A program made the position numbers and the translations under genes. A model generated the notes under the pieces. The model did no database searches, had not been told where the DNA came from, and saw only the letters and a program-made list of their open reading frames with translations. Below, in pieces: positions 1 through 4,836 of a DNA stretch of 6,643 nt. The stretch comes from an uncultured Caryophanales bacterium. Lineage in GTDB: Bacteria; Bacillota_I; Bacilli_A; RF39; UBA660. Each line of letters begins with the position of its first letter. Positions within the stretch are counted from its first letter, which is position 1. The stretch is from the NCBI GenBank assembly GCA_937897245.1, contig CALCBO010000289.1:1-6643 (forward strand), read 5' to 3'.

Positions 1-47
1 TTTTTTGAACATAAACTTTTTATTATTTTTAAATATTTTTTTATCAT
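1..47 (-). CDS. Start of an unidentified gene running off the left edge
   Basis: An ATG at 47-45 opens a frame that reads MIKKYLKIIKSLCSK and leaves the window. Support is positional: an excellent extended -10 promoter lies about 25 bases upstream on the same strand, and the terminator of the preceding operon is just behind it. The ribosome binding site is poor (only GAG in AGAGTTGG). A basic start followed by hydrophobic residues and a Cys could be a signal or lipoprotein leader, but 15 residues cannot decide this. Function unknown. Confidence 0.35.
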   Translation of the reverse strand, partial: MIKKYLKIIKSLCSK

Positions 48-71
48 ATTACCAACTCTATTCTTATACTG

Positions 72-100
72 ATTATATCAAATTATCTACTATTATGAAA
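72..100 (-). promoter_or_regulatory. Extended -10 promoter for the left-edge gene
   Basis: On the minus strand TGATATAAT lies at 80-72, a perfect extended -10 (TGNTATAAT). The hexamer 17 bases upstream (TTTCAT, 100-95) is a weak -35, as is usual for extended -10 promoters. The start site would be near 65, giving a leader of about 18 bases before the ATG at 47. It sits directly after the operon terminator, as expected for a new transcription unit. Confidence 0.6.
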
Positions 101-116
101 GTACTATATTTATTTC

Positions 117-156
117 AAAAAAATACAAGGTTTAATATTTTGAATCCTTGTATTTT
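117..156 (-). terminator. Rho-independent terminator of the minus-strand operon
   Basis: An 11-bp perfect stem (120-130 AAAATACAAGG with 146-156 CCTTGTATTTT) encloses a 15-base loop. On the minus strand the 3' arm runs into T residues (complement of 117-123). It lies 23 bases after the stop codon of the HD-domain gene, so it closes that operon. The plus-strand face also ends in TTTT, so it may work weakly in both directions, but no plus-strand gene points into it. Confidence 0.8.
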
Positions 157-178
157 CAATTTATTATTAAGTATGATT

Positions 179-649
179 CTATCTTGCCATTTTTTTAGTT
201 TTAAATTTTCTTACATATTTACTTCTCATTATTGTTTCTTTTGTAGCACAGTATTTATCAGCTAAACATAGAATTATACTTTCTTTATATTTTGGAATTG
301 TAGTACTTAGAGGAAACATATGTGATAGTATCATATTTTCTTCTTTCTTATTTAGTCCAAAATCTCTTTTAGCATTTTTTCTAGCTATTTTCGGATGTTT
401 AAAAGCATGTAGACGGTGAGATGGATCAGGAACATGCCAATCATATAAGAAATAGTCATGTAATAATGCTCCTTTGGTTAAAGAATCATAATCTATTTTA
501 ACAGGTAATTTATTAGCAATTGAAAGACAAGTTTTCATAACATTTATAGAATGTTCATAAACACTAACATCACCATGTTGAATATATTTTAATTCTTCTT
601 TAAAAGAATCACTTTTAACTATTTCAATATATATATCGTTATTATTCAT
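179..649 (-). CDS. HD-domain phosphohydrolase family protein
   Basis: 156 residues, read from the ATG at 649 because AAGGAGG lies 7 bases before it. An in-frame ATG at 673 has no such site and overlaps the stop of the previous gene. The metal-binding HD pattern is visible: His33 (YEHS), His64-Asp65 (LLHDY), His85 (FKHP), His110 (SHMFP) and Asp131 (CLADKYC). HD proteins are metal-dependent phosphohydrolases, many acting on nucleotides or cyclic nucleotides. The closest kind is the short uncharacterised HD proteins of Clostridia and Bacilli with the ALLHDYFLYDWH and HPKIA.NA blocks. The substrate is not predictable. No signal peptide or membrane segment, so cytosolic. Last gene of the operon, 23 bases after the 68-aa protein. 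Confidence 0.88.
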   Translation of the reverse strand: MNNNDIYIEIVKSDSFKEELKYIQHGDVSVYEHSINVMKTCLSIANKLPVKIDYDSLTKGALLHDYFLYDWHVPDPSHRLHAFKHPKIARKNAKRDFGLNKKEENMILSHMFPLSTTIPKYKESIILCLADKYCATKETIMRSKYVRKFKTKKMAR

Positions 650-672
650 AGTCATTCCTCCTTTTTTATCCA

Positions 673-879
673 TTATTGTTTTCTAATTATCCATACCCAT
701 TTTTCTTTTAATGAAAGCTTTTTAAATTCATAACCATATTCTGGTAGTTCTTTCTTGTAAGTTAAGAAAGCATGATCAAATTCAAAACCTGTTATTTTCT
801 TTACTTCATCAAATGATAACTTATATTCGTCTTTATTATTTTCTTTTACATATTTCCATAATGGTTCATATTTACTCAT
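673..879 (-). CDS. 68-aa 'YEPLW' protein, copy 1 (DUF7662-like)
   Basis: 68 residues starting MSKYEPLWKYVKENN. The frame is open to an ATG at 936, but the start at 879 is chosen because AAGAGG lies 6 bases before it and because the second copy at 3652-3858 has exactly this length. Single globular domain: N-terminal Y-P-L-W motif, then LSFDEVKKITGF, then a basic, Trp-rich end (KEKWVWII). The order Y-P-L-W, then S-F-E-E-I..I-G-F, resembles the family I recall as DUF7662; family recall only. It is 60/68 identical to copy 2 and all eight differences are conservative (K/R, D/E, Q/K), which indicates purifying selection. It lies 38 bases after the 290-aa gene and lacks the 32-nt leader that copy 2 carries. 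Function unknown. Confidence 0.85.
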   Translation of the reverse strand: MSKYEPLWKYVKENNKDEYKLSFDEVKKITGFEFDHAFLTYKKELPEYGYEFKKLSLKEKWVWIIRKQ

Positions 880-917
880 AAAATTCCTCTTTTCATCTGT
901 TTCAAAATATATATTAT

Positions 918-1790
918 TTAATTTCTTTTTTGCCATTCAGCATAAGCTTTGGCTCTTCTTTCTTTAGCTCTTTCATCTTCTTCCATTAACCATAATTCAA
1001 ATCCACTTTCATTTCCTTCTCTTATGTATTTGTCTCTTACAATATGTGCTTTAATTTTCAAATTAGGTGCTTCTTCAATTGATTCTGGTTTTCTTAATGA
1101 ATAATTATTAATAATATTTTTGGAAATAGTATTTAGATTTTCTATAAACTCCTCTTTATTAGTTGTTTTAAATTCCCATGTTTTAATTGGAAAGTCATCA
1201 TCAACAAATGTTAAACCTGCTGAACTAAAGAATTCATTTAGATTACTCATTTCTTCTTCAGCTACATGTCTTTCCATACTGAATATATACTCATCATTTT
1301 GAGTATGTAATATTCTAATTAATATTCCACTATATTTACCAATTAGGAAGTTATATAAATCAATAACGGATGAATAATCTGTATTTTGTTTTTCGTTATT
1401 GTTTAATTCATCACTTATCATATCAAATAATAGGTCTGCTTCATCTTTGTATTCTGTGTCAGATCCCATAGCTATATTTGGTTTATACCAAGTTGGGCCA
1501 CCAAATGGATTACCTCCATCGGGTGATAATACAACTCTAGTCTCTTTTACATTAATTACTGTACTTAATAATTGCACAATTTTATCTTTATTTTTTTCTT
1601 CATATTCAATACCTATATAAGAATGACTTCCAGCATGACATCCTGTTGTTTTTACTTTATTTCTATAACAAGTCCATAGTAATCTTTCCATGGATTCGTC
1701 ACCTTCAGCCCATTCTTTAATTGCAATTTCTATTTCTTCTTCTGGAATATCTTCTATTGGGATTGATATAATATTATTATACTTACTCAT
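918..1790 (-). CDS. Conserved hypothetical protein with Cys/His block, 290 aa
   Basis: Starts at ATG 1790 behind AGAAGG, spacing 6. Residues about 15-70 (EIAIKEWAEGDESMERLLWTC..., then TTGCHAGSH.YIGIEY) match a pattern I recall in uncharacterised Firmicutes proteins: W.EG...L..LL..C....I.T..C..G....YI. The Cys and His residues of the CHAGSH motif could be catalytic or metal-binding; this is inference. The middle (residues about 110-210) is acidic with alternating strand- and helix-like segments. The C-terminal 45 residues are highly charged and probably helical (EEDERAKERRAKAYAEWQKRN). No membrane segment. First gene of the compact group 918-1790, 673-879, 179-649, which share a terminator. 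Function not recognised. Confidence 0.85.
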   Translation of the reverse strand: MSKYNNIISIPIEDIPEEEIEIAIKEWAEGDESMERLLWTCYRNKVKTTGCHAGSHSYIGIEYEEKNKDKIVQLLSTVINVKETRVVLSPDGGNPFGGPTWYKPNIAMGSDTEYKDEADLLFDMISDELNNNEKQNTDYSSVIDLYNFLIGKYSGILIRILHTQNDEYIFSMERHVAEEEMSNLNEFFSSAGLTFVDDDFPIKTWEFKTTNKEEFIENLNTISKNIINNYSLRKPESIEEAPNLKIKAHIVRDKYIREGNESGFELWLMEEDERAKERRAKAYAEWQKRN

Positions 1791-1798
1791 ATTTTACC

Positions 1799-1830
1799 TT
1801 CTTTCTAATATACTAATACCTATACAACGT
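1799..1830 (-). repeat. Degenerate fifth copy of the 32-nt leader
   Basis: Aligned without gaps to the four clear leaders (2787-2818, 3516-3547, 3867-3898, 5357-5388), this stretch keeps 11 of the 16 positions invariant among them. It has CGTTG in place of CATTG, and TTAGAAAG at exactly the same distance downstream. The 7-bp stem of the best copies is lost here. Its position just before the start codon of the 290-aa gene agrees with the other copies. Confidence 0.45.
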
Positions 1831-1853
1831 TTTATCCTATGATAAAAGGTATT
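1815..1853. other. Bulged inverted repeat upstream of the 290-aa gene
   Basis: AATACC (1815-1820) pairs with GGTATT (1848-1853), and TTTTATC (1830-1836) with GATAAAA (1841-1847), closing a 4-base CTAT loop. This makes a 13-bp interrupted stem with a 9-base bulge (1821-1829) on one side only. The bulge contains the CATTG-equivalent of the leader. There is no T-run after it on the minus strand, so it is not an ordinary terminator. Confidence 0.45.
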
Positions 1854-1951
1854 TATTGTTTACTAATATATTTTACATATTAATCATATCATAAATAGCA
1901 TTAATTATCTATACTATCAATTTCAATACTTCCTGTAATAATTTTTCTTTT

Positions 1952-2098
1952 TCAACTTTCTATCTCATTAATTCCAAAACATTTCTTTCCTAAATCCTTA
2001 AAAGAAGTTCCTGAATGAAATACTCTATTTCTATCTATAATGATTTCATAAATAATTTCTTCGATGTTTATCACTTCTTTCTCTGCTATTTCATTCAT
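1952..2098 (-). CDS. Possible small protein, 48 aa, behind a terminator-like leader
   Basis: ATG at 2098 follows GAGG with 7-base spacing. The frame codes for 48 residues beginning MNEIAEKEVINIEEIIYEII, acidic and probably helical, with codon use like the neighbours. It ends at TGA (1952-1954), but the same frame continues for 16 coding-like codons (KRKIITGSIEIDSIDN) to TAA at 1901-1903. So it may be a genuine 48-residue protein or a 65-codon gene broken by one stop. TGA is not a Trp codon in this DNA: the neighbouring genes use TGG, and the nitroreductase stops at TGA. The first 20 residues faintly recall the start of ORF6N/Rha-type phage domains, but the rest does not match. No function assigned. 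Confidence 0.45.
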   Translation of the reverse strand: MNEIAEKEVINIEEIIYEIIIDRNRVFHSGTSFKDLGKKCFGINEIES

Positions 2099-2120
2099 TT
2101 TCTTTCCTCTTTTTTTTAAT

Positions 2121-2159
2121 AAAAAAGAGATATCCCCTCATCCTAATTAAAGGGATATC
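2121..2159 (-). terminator. Rho-independent terminator with ribosome-site-masking continuation
   Basis: GATATCCC (2159-2152 on the minus strand) pairs with GGGATATC (2136-2129) over a 15-base loop, followed by TCTTTTTT (2128-2121). It lies between the NUDIX gene and the 48-aa ORF. The T-run is itself complementary to the A-run and GAG just downstream (CTCTTTTTT with AAAAAAGAG), so an alternative hairpin would cover the ribosome binding site of the 48-aa ORF. It can be read as the NUDIX terminator or as a conditional attenuator. Confidence 0.7.
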
Positions 2160-2239
2160 CTGCAGCATGCAATAATTCTTCCTTGCCTTAAAGAATTAGA
2201 ACTCTAGCGTCCAAATTGTCATATTAACTAGATGGCAAG
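2129..2239 (-). promoter_or_regulatory. Candidate structured leader RNA with pseudoknot, ending in the terminator
   Basis: Read on the minus strand, these elements follow one another: CTTGCC (2239-2234); TCTAG (2232-2228) pairing with CTAGA (2207-2203); an 8-bp perfect hairpin TAATTCTT (2198-2191) / AAGAATTA (2180-2173), whose 10-base loop contains GGCAAG (2187-2182); then the terminator. The loop GGCAAG is a perfect complement of the upstream CTTGCC, so a pseudoknot is possible. A structured domain followed by a terminator and a maskable ribosome site is the layout of a riboswitch or attenuator. I do not recognise a known class. The short AT-rich helices could partly be chance. It also fills most of the otherwise gene-free stretch 2099-2305. 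Confidence 0.35.
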
Positions 2240-2305
2240 ATAATTAATATATTTGAAATATATCATACTATTGTTTTAAATACAATCGAACAAAGCTATT
2301 TTTTA

Positions 2306-2779
2306 TTAAAGATATCTTTCTAATATGTATGCATATCCTTTATTAACTTTACCTTCTTCTATTTTATTTAATATTTCTTCTTTAGTATACCATTTGATAT
2401 TTACTACTTCATTAAGATCATAAACTAGTTCTTTTATGTTAATTTCATCTTCAATAAGATAAATATTAAATATATAACTATTATATGGATATATAATTGT
2501 ATCTACATGTTTAATATTAATATTATCTAATTTTAATTCTTCTTTTAACTCTCTTTTTAAACCAGTTAATCCATCTTCTCCAGCAAGTACATGTCCTCCA
2601 GGAATGGCTAAAGTATTATTACTTCTAGCTGTTGCTTGTTTTAATAAATATTTATCATTTTTTTTTATTAGTGCATAACTCATCATTACATAACAACCTT
2701 CTGGTATTTCATCTACTCTTCTTCTAATCGTTTTATCTAATCTATTAATGTTACTGTCATATAAATCTTCCAATTCCAT
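2306..2779 (-). CDS. NUDIX hydrolase
   Basis: 157 residues from ATG 2779, chosen because AAAGGA lies 7 bases before it. The frame is open to 2815, but that would put coding sequence inside the conserved leader. NUDIX enzymes hydrolyse X-linked nucleoside diphosphates. The Nudix box runs from Gly62 to Leu84: GGHVLAGE, seven residues, then RELKEELKL. The Arg-Glu and Glu-Glu metal/catalytic positions are intact, but the usual Gly near the end of the box is Lys83. Around it, MMSYALIKKNDKYLLKQATAR (start of the beta-grasp) and the IYPYNSYIFNIYLIEDEI strands fit the fold. A divergent subgroup with unknown substrate; housecleaning or cofactor turnover is only a guess. Cytosolic. Carries its own leader and is followed by a terminator, so it may be an independent unit. 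Confidence 0.93.
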   Translation of the reverse strand: MELEDLYDSNINRLDKTIRRRVDEIPEGCYVMMSYALIKKNDKYLLKQATARSNNTLAIPGGHVLAGEDGLTGLKRELKEELKLDNINIKHVDTIIYPYNSYIFNIYLIEDEINIKELVYDLNEVVNIKWYTKEEILNKIEEGKVNKGYAYILERYL

Positions 2780-2786
2780 ATTTACA

Positions 2787-2818
2787 TCCTTTCTAAAACC
2801 GCGAGTGCTTCGCAATGC
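2787..2818 (-). repeat. 32-nt leader, copy A (before the NUDIX gene)
   Basis: One of four ungapped 32-nt copies. Shared positions are CATTG at columns 2-6, A at 9, TC at 15-16, C at 18, GT at 20-21, T at 24 and GA at 26-27; the 3' end GAAAGGA (26-32) is the ribosome binding site. Columns 3-9 and 15-21 (ATTGCGA / TCGCGGT) form a 7-bp stem in RNA if G-U pairs are allowed, with a 5-base loop. It begins 7 bases before the start codon. Confidence 0.75.
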
Positions 2819-2925
2819 TCTGTCCTGTGGTGAAGAACATATTGTCTAGGCCTGTACTAGGGCAATAGAACATGTTCTTAAACTCCTAGAACTAGGCATG
2901 TTCTAGGGTGAAGAAAATATCATAA
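2819..2925 (-). repeat. Intergenic module A: 78-bp-spaced direct repeat and two hairpins
   Basis: GGTGAAGAA-x-ATAT occurs at 2829-2842 and 2907-2920, exactly 78 bp apart; extending it left to 2821 and 2899 gives 18 of 22 matches. Between them lie two inverted repeats. The first is AAGAACAT (2833-2840) with ATGTTCTT (2872-2879), containing ATTG/CAAT and CTAG/CTAG. The second is CCTAGAAC (2884-2891) with GTTCTAGG (2900-2907), an 8-bp stem. The outer direct repeat ends 5 bases from the stop codon of the DUF2441 gene. There is no T-run typical of a terminator. Confidence 0.7.
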
Positions 2926-3507
2926 TTACATATCTATATTTTCTATTTCTATTACTTTAGCCTCTCCATAAAATATTATTTCTGAATTATTAGAGTCAAT
3001 TGAATTCCAATATAATTCTGCATTCTCTAAGTGCTTTTGATAGGAAACATTCTGTTTCTTCATTAGATTTCCATCAAAACAAAATATTTCTCCAGTTAAT
3101 TCTAAAGTCAAAACTTGTTTACATTTCTTTTTATTTCTTTTTAGTATTTCACTCCAATTAATAGCTTCTTCTTTAGTTTTAGTTACATATAAGCAACTTA
3201 GCCTTGATGGATAATTAGGATACTTCATTTTTCTTACTTCCTCAAGTGCTAATTCCCTTAGTACAAAAGCATCATTATTGACAGTATTTAATAATAATTC
3301 AAACTCATCAATTGAAAAACTTCTTTCTTGATTTCTTTTTTTCTTAATTAATAATTCATTAGCATCGATTCTATCTGTTTTATACTCATTATTATAAACT
3401 TCATCAAACATTTTATTATGTGTCCCAGAATTAAAGACTAATACATCACCTACGTTAACTTTTTCTCCAGAATAAGCATGATAGAATACTTCTTTATTTA
3501 CTTTCAT
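2926..3507 (-). CDS. DUF2441-type protein
   Basis: 193 residues from ATG 3507, with AAAGGA 8 bases upstream as part of the conserved leader. The layout fits the DUF2441 family as I know it: an N-terminal FYHAYSGEKVNVGDVLVFNSGTHN block (residues about 8-31), a central LALEEVRKMKYPNYPSRLSCLYVT block (about 86-109), then TKEEAINW, and a C-terminal EIFCFDG..., LENAELYWNSI, SEIIFYGEAKVIEI series. I recall this family as being compared with ADP-ribosyltransferase folds because of the Y-H...G-D and P-S-R-L-S-C-L-Y-V segments, but I am not certain and no enzyme activity is claimed. Soluble, no signal peptide. Flanked on both sides by intergenic modules of the same design. Confidence 0.75.
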   Translation of the reverse strand: MKVNKEVFYHAYSGEKVNVGDVLVFNSGTHNKMFDEVYNNEYKTDRIDANELLIKKKRNQERSFSIDEFELLLNTVNNDAFVLRELALEEVRKMKYPNYPSRLSCLYVTKTKEEAINWSEILKRNKKKCKQVLTLELTGEIFCFDGNLMKKQNVSYQKHLENAELYWNSIDSNNSEIIFYGEAKVIEIENIDM

Positions 3508-3515
3508 AATTTACT

Positions 3516-3547
3516 TCCTTTCTAAAACTGCGATGACCTCACAATGG
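3516..3547 (-). repeat. 32-nt leader, copy B (before the DUF2441 gene)
   Basis: Aligns without gaps to copy A with CATTG, TC, C, GT and GAAAGGA in place. The stem ATTGTGA / TCGCAGT is complete in RNA. Relative to copy A, the stem pairs at columns 5/19 and 7/17 change from U-G and C-G to U-A and U-G, so pairing is kept while sequence changes; this is weak support for a real RNA hairpin. Confidence 0.75.
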
Positions 3548-3550
3548 CTA

Positions 3551-3652
3551 GACCGTGGGTTTTTGACACCTCATATTTTATATGTTCGTGGGTCTTTGCA
3601 TTCCTAAAACCAATAGTTTATCAACCTTGTCTATTGGTTTTTGACATGTCAT
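3551..3652 (-). repeat. Intergenic module B: 78-bp-spaced direct repeat with hairpins
   Basis: GGTTTTTGACACCTCAT (3558-3574) and GGTTTTTGACATGTCAT (3636-3652) match at 15 of 17 positions and are 78 bp apart. The second overlaps the first base of the preceding gene's stop codon (3652-3654) and contains the palindrome TGACATGTCA (3642-3651). The segment between holds AGACC/GGTCT (3550-3554 with 3591-3595) and the 11-bp hairpin at 3606-3641. The central AAAACC can pair with the GGTTTT of either direct-repeat copy, so two exclusive structures are possible. Confidence 0.7.
3606..3641 (-). terminator. 11-bp hairpin, possible weak terminator
   Basis: AAAACCAATAG (3606-3616) and CTATTGGTTTT (3631-3641) form a perfect 11-bp stem with a 14-base loop, just after the stop of the 68-aa gene copy 2. 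On the minus strand the 3' arm ends in TTTT and then AGG, so the T-run is short and lies inside the stem. The plus-strand face ends in TTTTT. It could stop transcription partially or act as an RNA stabiliser, or be part of the intergenic module. Confidence 0.45.
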
Positions 3653-3858
3653 TATTTCTTTTTAATAATCCATACCCATTTTTCTTTTAAAGATAGTTTT
3701 TTAAACTCATAACCATAATCTGGTAATTCTTTTTTATAAGTTAAGAATGCATGGTCAAAATCAAAACCAGTTATTCTTTTTACTTCTTCAAATGATAATT
3801 TATACTCTTCTTTATTATTTTCTTTTACATATCTCCATAATGGTTCATACTTACTCAT
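3652..3858 (-). CDS. 68-aa 'YEPLW' protein, copy 2 (DUF7662-like)
   Basis: 68 residues, MSKYEPLWRYVKENN to VWIIKKK, from ATG 3858 with AAAGGAG about 7 bases upstream. It is a close paralogue of 673-879: 60 of 68 residues identical, every difference conservative, and the DNA is also clearly similar. Same layout: Y-P-L-W motif, SFEEVKRITGF helix, FLTYKKELPDYGYEF, basic Trp-rich end. Unlike copy 1 it sits alone between two intergenic modules and carries the shared leader, so the two copies are in different settings. Small, soluble and conserved, it could be a nucleic-acid-binding or antitoxin-like protein from size and charge, but nothing shows this. Function unknown. Confidence 0.87.
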   Translation of the reverse strand: MSKYEPLWRYVKENNKEEYKLSFEEVKRITGFDFDHAFLTYKKELPDYGYEFKKLSLKEKWVWIIKKK

Positions 3859-3866
3859 ATATTATC

Positions 3867-3898
3867 TCCTTTCAAGCACCGTGATACTTTCGCAATGG
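3867..3898 (-). repeat. 32-nt leader, copy C (before the 68-aa gene, copy 2)
   Basis: Ungapped match to copies A and B with CATTGCGAA, TC, C, GGT and GAAAGGA. The stem ATTGCGA / TCACGGT has one mismatch (C-A). A different pairing is possible here: TGATAC (3907-3902 on the minus strand) with GTATCA (3887-3882), which would leave CATTGCG in the loop. Begins 8 bases before the start codon. Confidence 0.72.
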
Positions 3899-3901
3899 GT
3901 G

Positions 3902-3998
3902 GTATCAGTGTCAGTGCTAAGTGCTCTAACCTTGTTTCAGTATTAGGAATATTTCCTAGATATGAAACTATCCAAGTTGTTTGCGTATTAGTGTTAAT
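3902..3998 (-). repeat. Intergenic module C: 83-bp-spaced direct repeat around a stem-loop
   Basis: GTATCAGTGTCAGT (3902-3915) and GTATTAGTGTTAAT (3985-3998) agree at 11 of 14 positions and lie 83 bp apart; the second ends immediately before the stop codon of the nitroreductase gene (3999-4001). Between them GTTTCA (3934-3939) pairs with TGAAAC (3963-3968), and TAGGAA (3944-3949) with TTCCTA (3953-3958), giving one long stem-loop. CGCAA (minus strand 3985-3981) can pair with the TTGCG of leader copy C. No T-run, so not a standard terminator. Confidence 0.6.
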
Positions 3999-4745
3999 TC
4001 AAATATGATATATTGCTATTAAATTATTTTCTTGTTCATGATCTTCTTCAATAAATAGTTCTTTTTTATAATTAATATTATTATGTTCTAAACACAATTC
4101 TAAGAAGCATAAAAATATACCTATATCAATTTGATTATAGTAAATAACTTTATCTTTAGGCATTATTCCTCTTTTGCCTTCTTTACGATATCTAAACACT
4201 TTGATTTCTTTTTCTGTTGCTTCTACTTTCCAAGGTTGAGTATTACAGGCACTAGGTGCAAATCTAACTATATTCGCTATATCTATGCAGTTATTTCCAA
4301 ACCAAATTTCTGACAATTCTTTTCTTTTACTTTTATACATATCTTTTCTAAATTTATCTTCTGAATCTACTTTAGCTATTGCTATCATTATTACAAAATC
4401 TAATCCATCTAGTTGTTGTTCTTCTGGTTTACCTATACCAAACCATAATGTACCAATATTTTTAGATACTAAATATAAATCTAATTGTTCTCCTAAGTAT
4501 CCAATATTTTGAAGATAATTATCTATCTTTTCAGAATAGAATAATATACAGTATTCTTGACCTCTTAGAATAGATTCTTTTTTTACTATTTTTATTTTTA
4601 CTTTTATATCTTCTACTAATGGTTTAATTTTTTTAAATTCTTTTTCAATATCTTTTAATTCATTTTTTGTAAGATGTTCACTACCTATATTTCTGAATAA
4701 ATGAAAAGATTTTCTTTTAAATATCATTTCATATGCACATACCAA
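3999..4745 (-). CDS. Nitroreductase-family protein (TM1586-like)
   Basis: FMN-dependent nitroreductase fold of the 'putative TM nitroreductase' type. Visible blocks: YEMIFKRKSFHLFR at the start (FMN phosphate-binding R-K-S), QEYCILFYSE, NIGYLGEQLDLYLVSKNIGTLWFGIGKP (residues about 79-106), FVIMIAIAK, RKELSEIWFGN, then IVRFAPSACNTQPWKVE, KRGIMPKDKVIYYNQIDIGIFLCFLELCLEH and a short acidic tail. About 245 residues, as expected for the family; likely a cytosolic NAD(P)H flavoenzyme with unknown substrate. The start is uncertain: the first possible start is TTG at 4745, and the first ATG in frame (4727) would cut into the YEMIF block. Neither has a clear ribosome binding site, and this gene lacks the 32-nt leader. 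The frame is open upstream to a TAA in a purine-rich stretch. Confidence 0.88.
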   Translation of the reverse strand: MVCAYEMIFKRKSFHLFRNIGSEHLTKNELKDIEKEFKKIKPLVEDIKVKIKIVKKESILRGQEYCILFYSEKIDNYLQNIGYLGEQLDLYLVSKNIGTLWFGIGKPEEQQLDGLDFVIMIAIAKVDSEDKFRKDMYKSKRKELSEIWFGNNCIDIANIVRFAPSACNTQPWKVEATEKEIKVFRYRKEGKRGIMPKDKVIYYNQIDIGIFLCFLELCLEHNNINYKKELFIEEDHEQENNLIAIYHI

Positions 4746-4836
4746 TTGGTAACATATATGATTTGTTTTCTTTTGATTCTTTAGGTTTTTTGTTCTTCTT
4801 TTTCTTTTTTTATCCTTTTCTTAAACTAAATATATA
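4740..4836. other. Purine-rich spacer with a 12-bp palindrome at the nitroreductase start
   Basis: The gap before the nitroreductase is almost pure A/G on the minus strand (runs such as AAAAAAAGAAAAAGAAGAA) and has none of the leader or module features. TACCAATTGGTA (4740-4751) is a perfect palindrome covering the TTG start; it could be an operator or chance. AAAAGG at about 4821-4816 is too far from either start codon to serve it. Confidence 0.4.

Noticed and set aside
5..265. Plus-strand 86-residue frame at the left edge.
   Set aside because: It is phenylalanine- and serine-rich low-complexity sequence antisense to a terminator and to the HD gene, with no ribosome site.
1120..1620. Plus-strand frames antisense to the 290-aa gene (1120-1302, 1399-1620).
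   Set aside because: Shadow frames of a well-supported minus-strand gene.
1952..1954. TGA read as Trp (Mycoplasma-type code).
   Set aside because: TGG encodes Trp throughout, and the nitroreductase ends at TGA in the expected place for its family.
2129..2239. Known riboswitch (c-di-GMP, preQ1, THF) in the structured leader, because of GGACGC and the pseudoknot.
   Set aside because: The conserved motifs do not occur in the right order or in full, so no class name is given.
3897..3906. GGGTGGTATC on the plus strand resembles a T-box antiterminator core (GGGTGGNACC).
   Set aside because: It lies on the strand opposite to the genes, has no specifier stem, and is part of leader copy C and its flank.
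2819..3998. Integron attC sites in the intergenic regions.
   Set aside because: No GTTRRRY/RYYYAAC core pair could be placed in the same position in the three regions, so I describe them only as cassette-like.
4131..4512. Plus-strand frames antisense to the nitroreductase.
   Set aside because: Shadow frames; the minus strand has a recognisable family.
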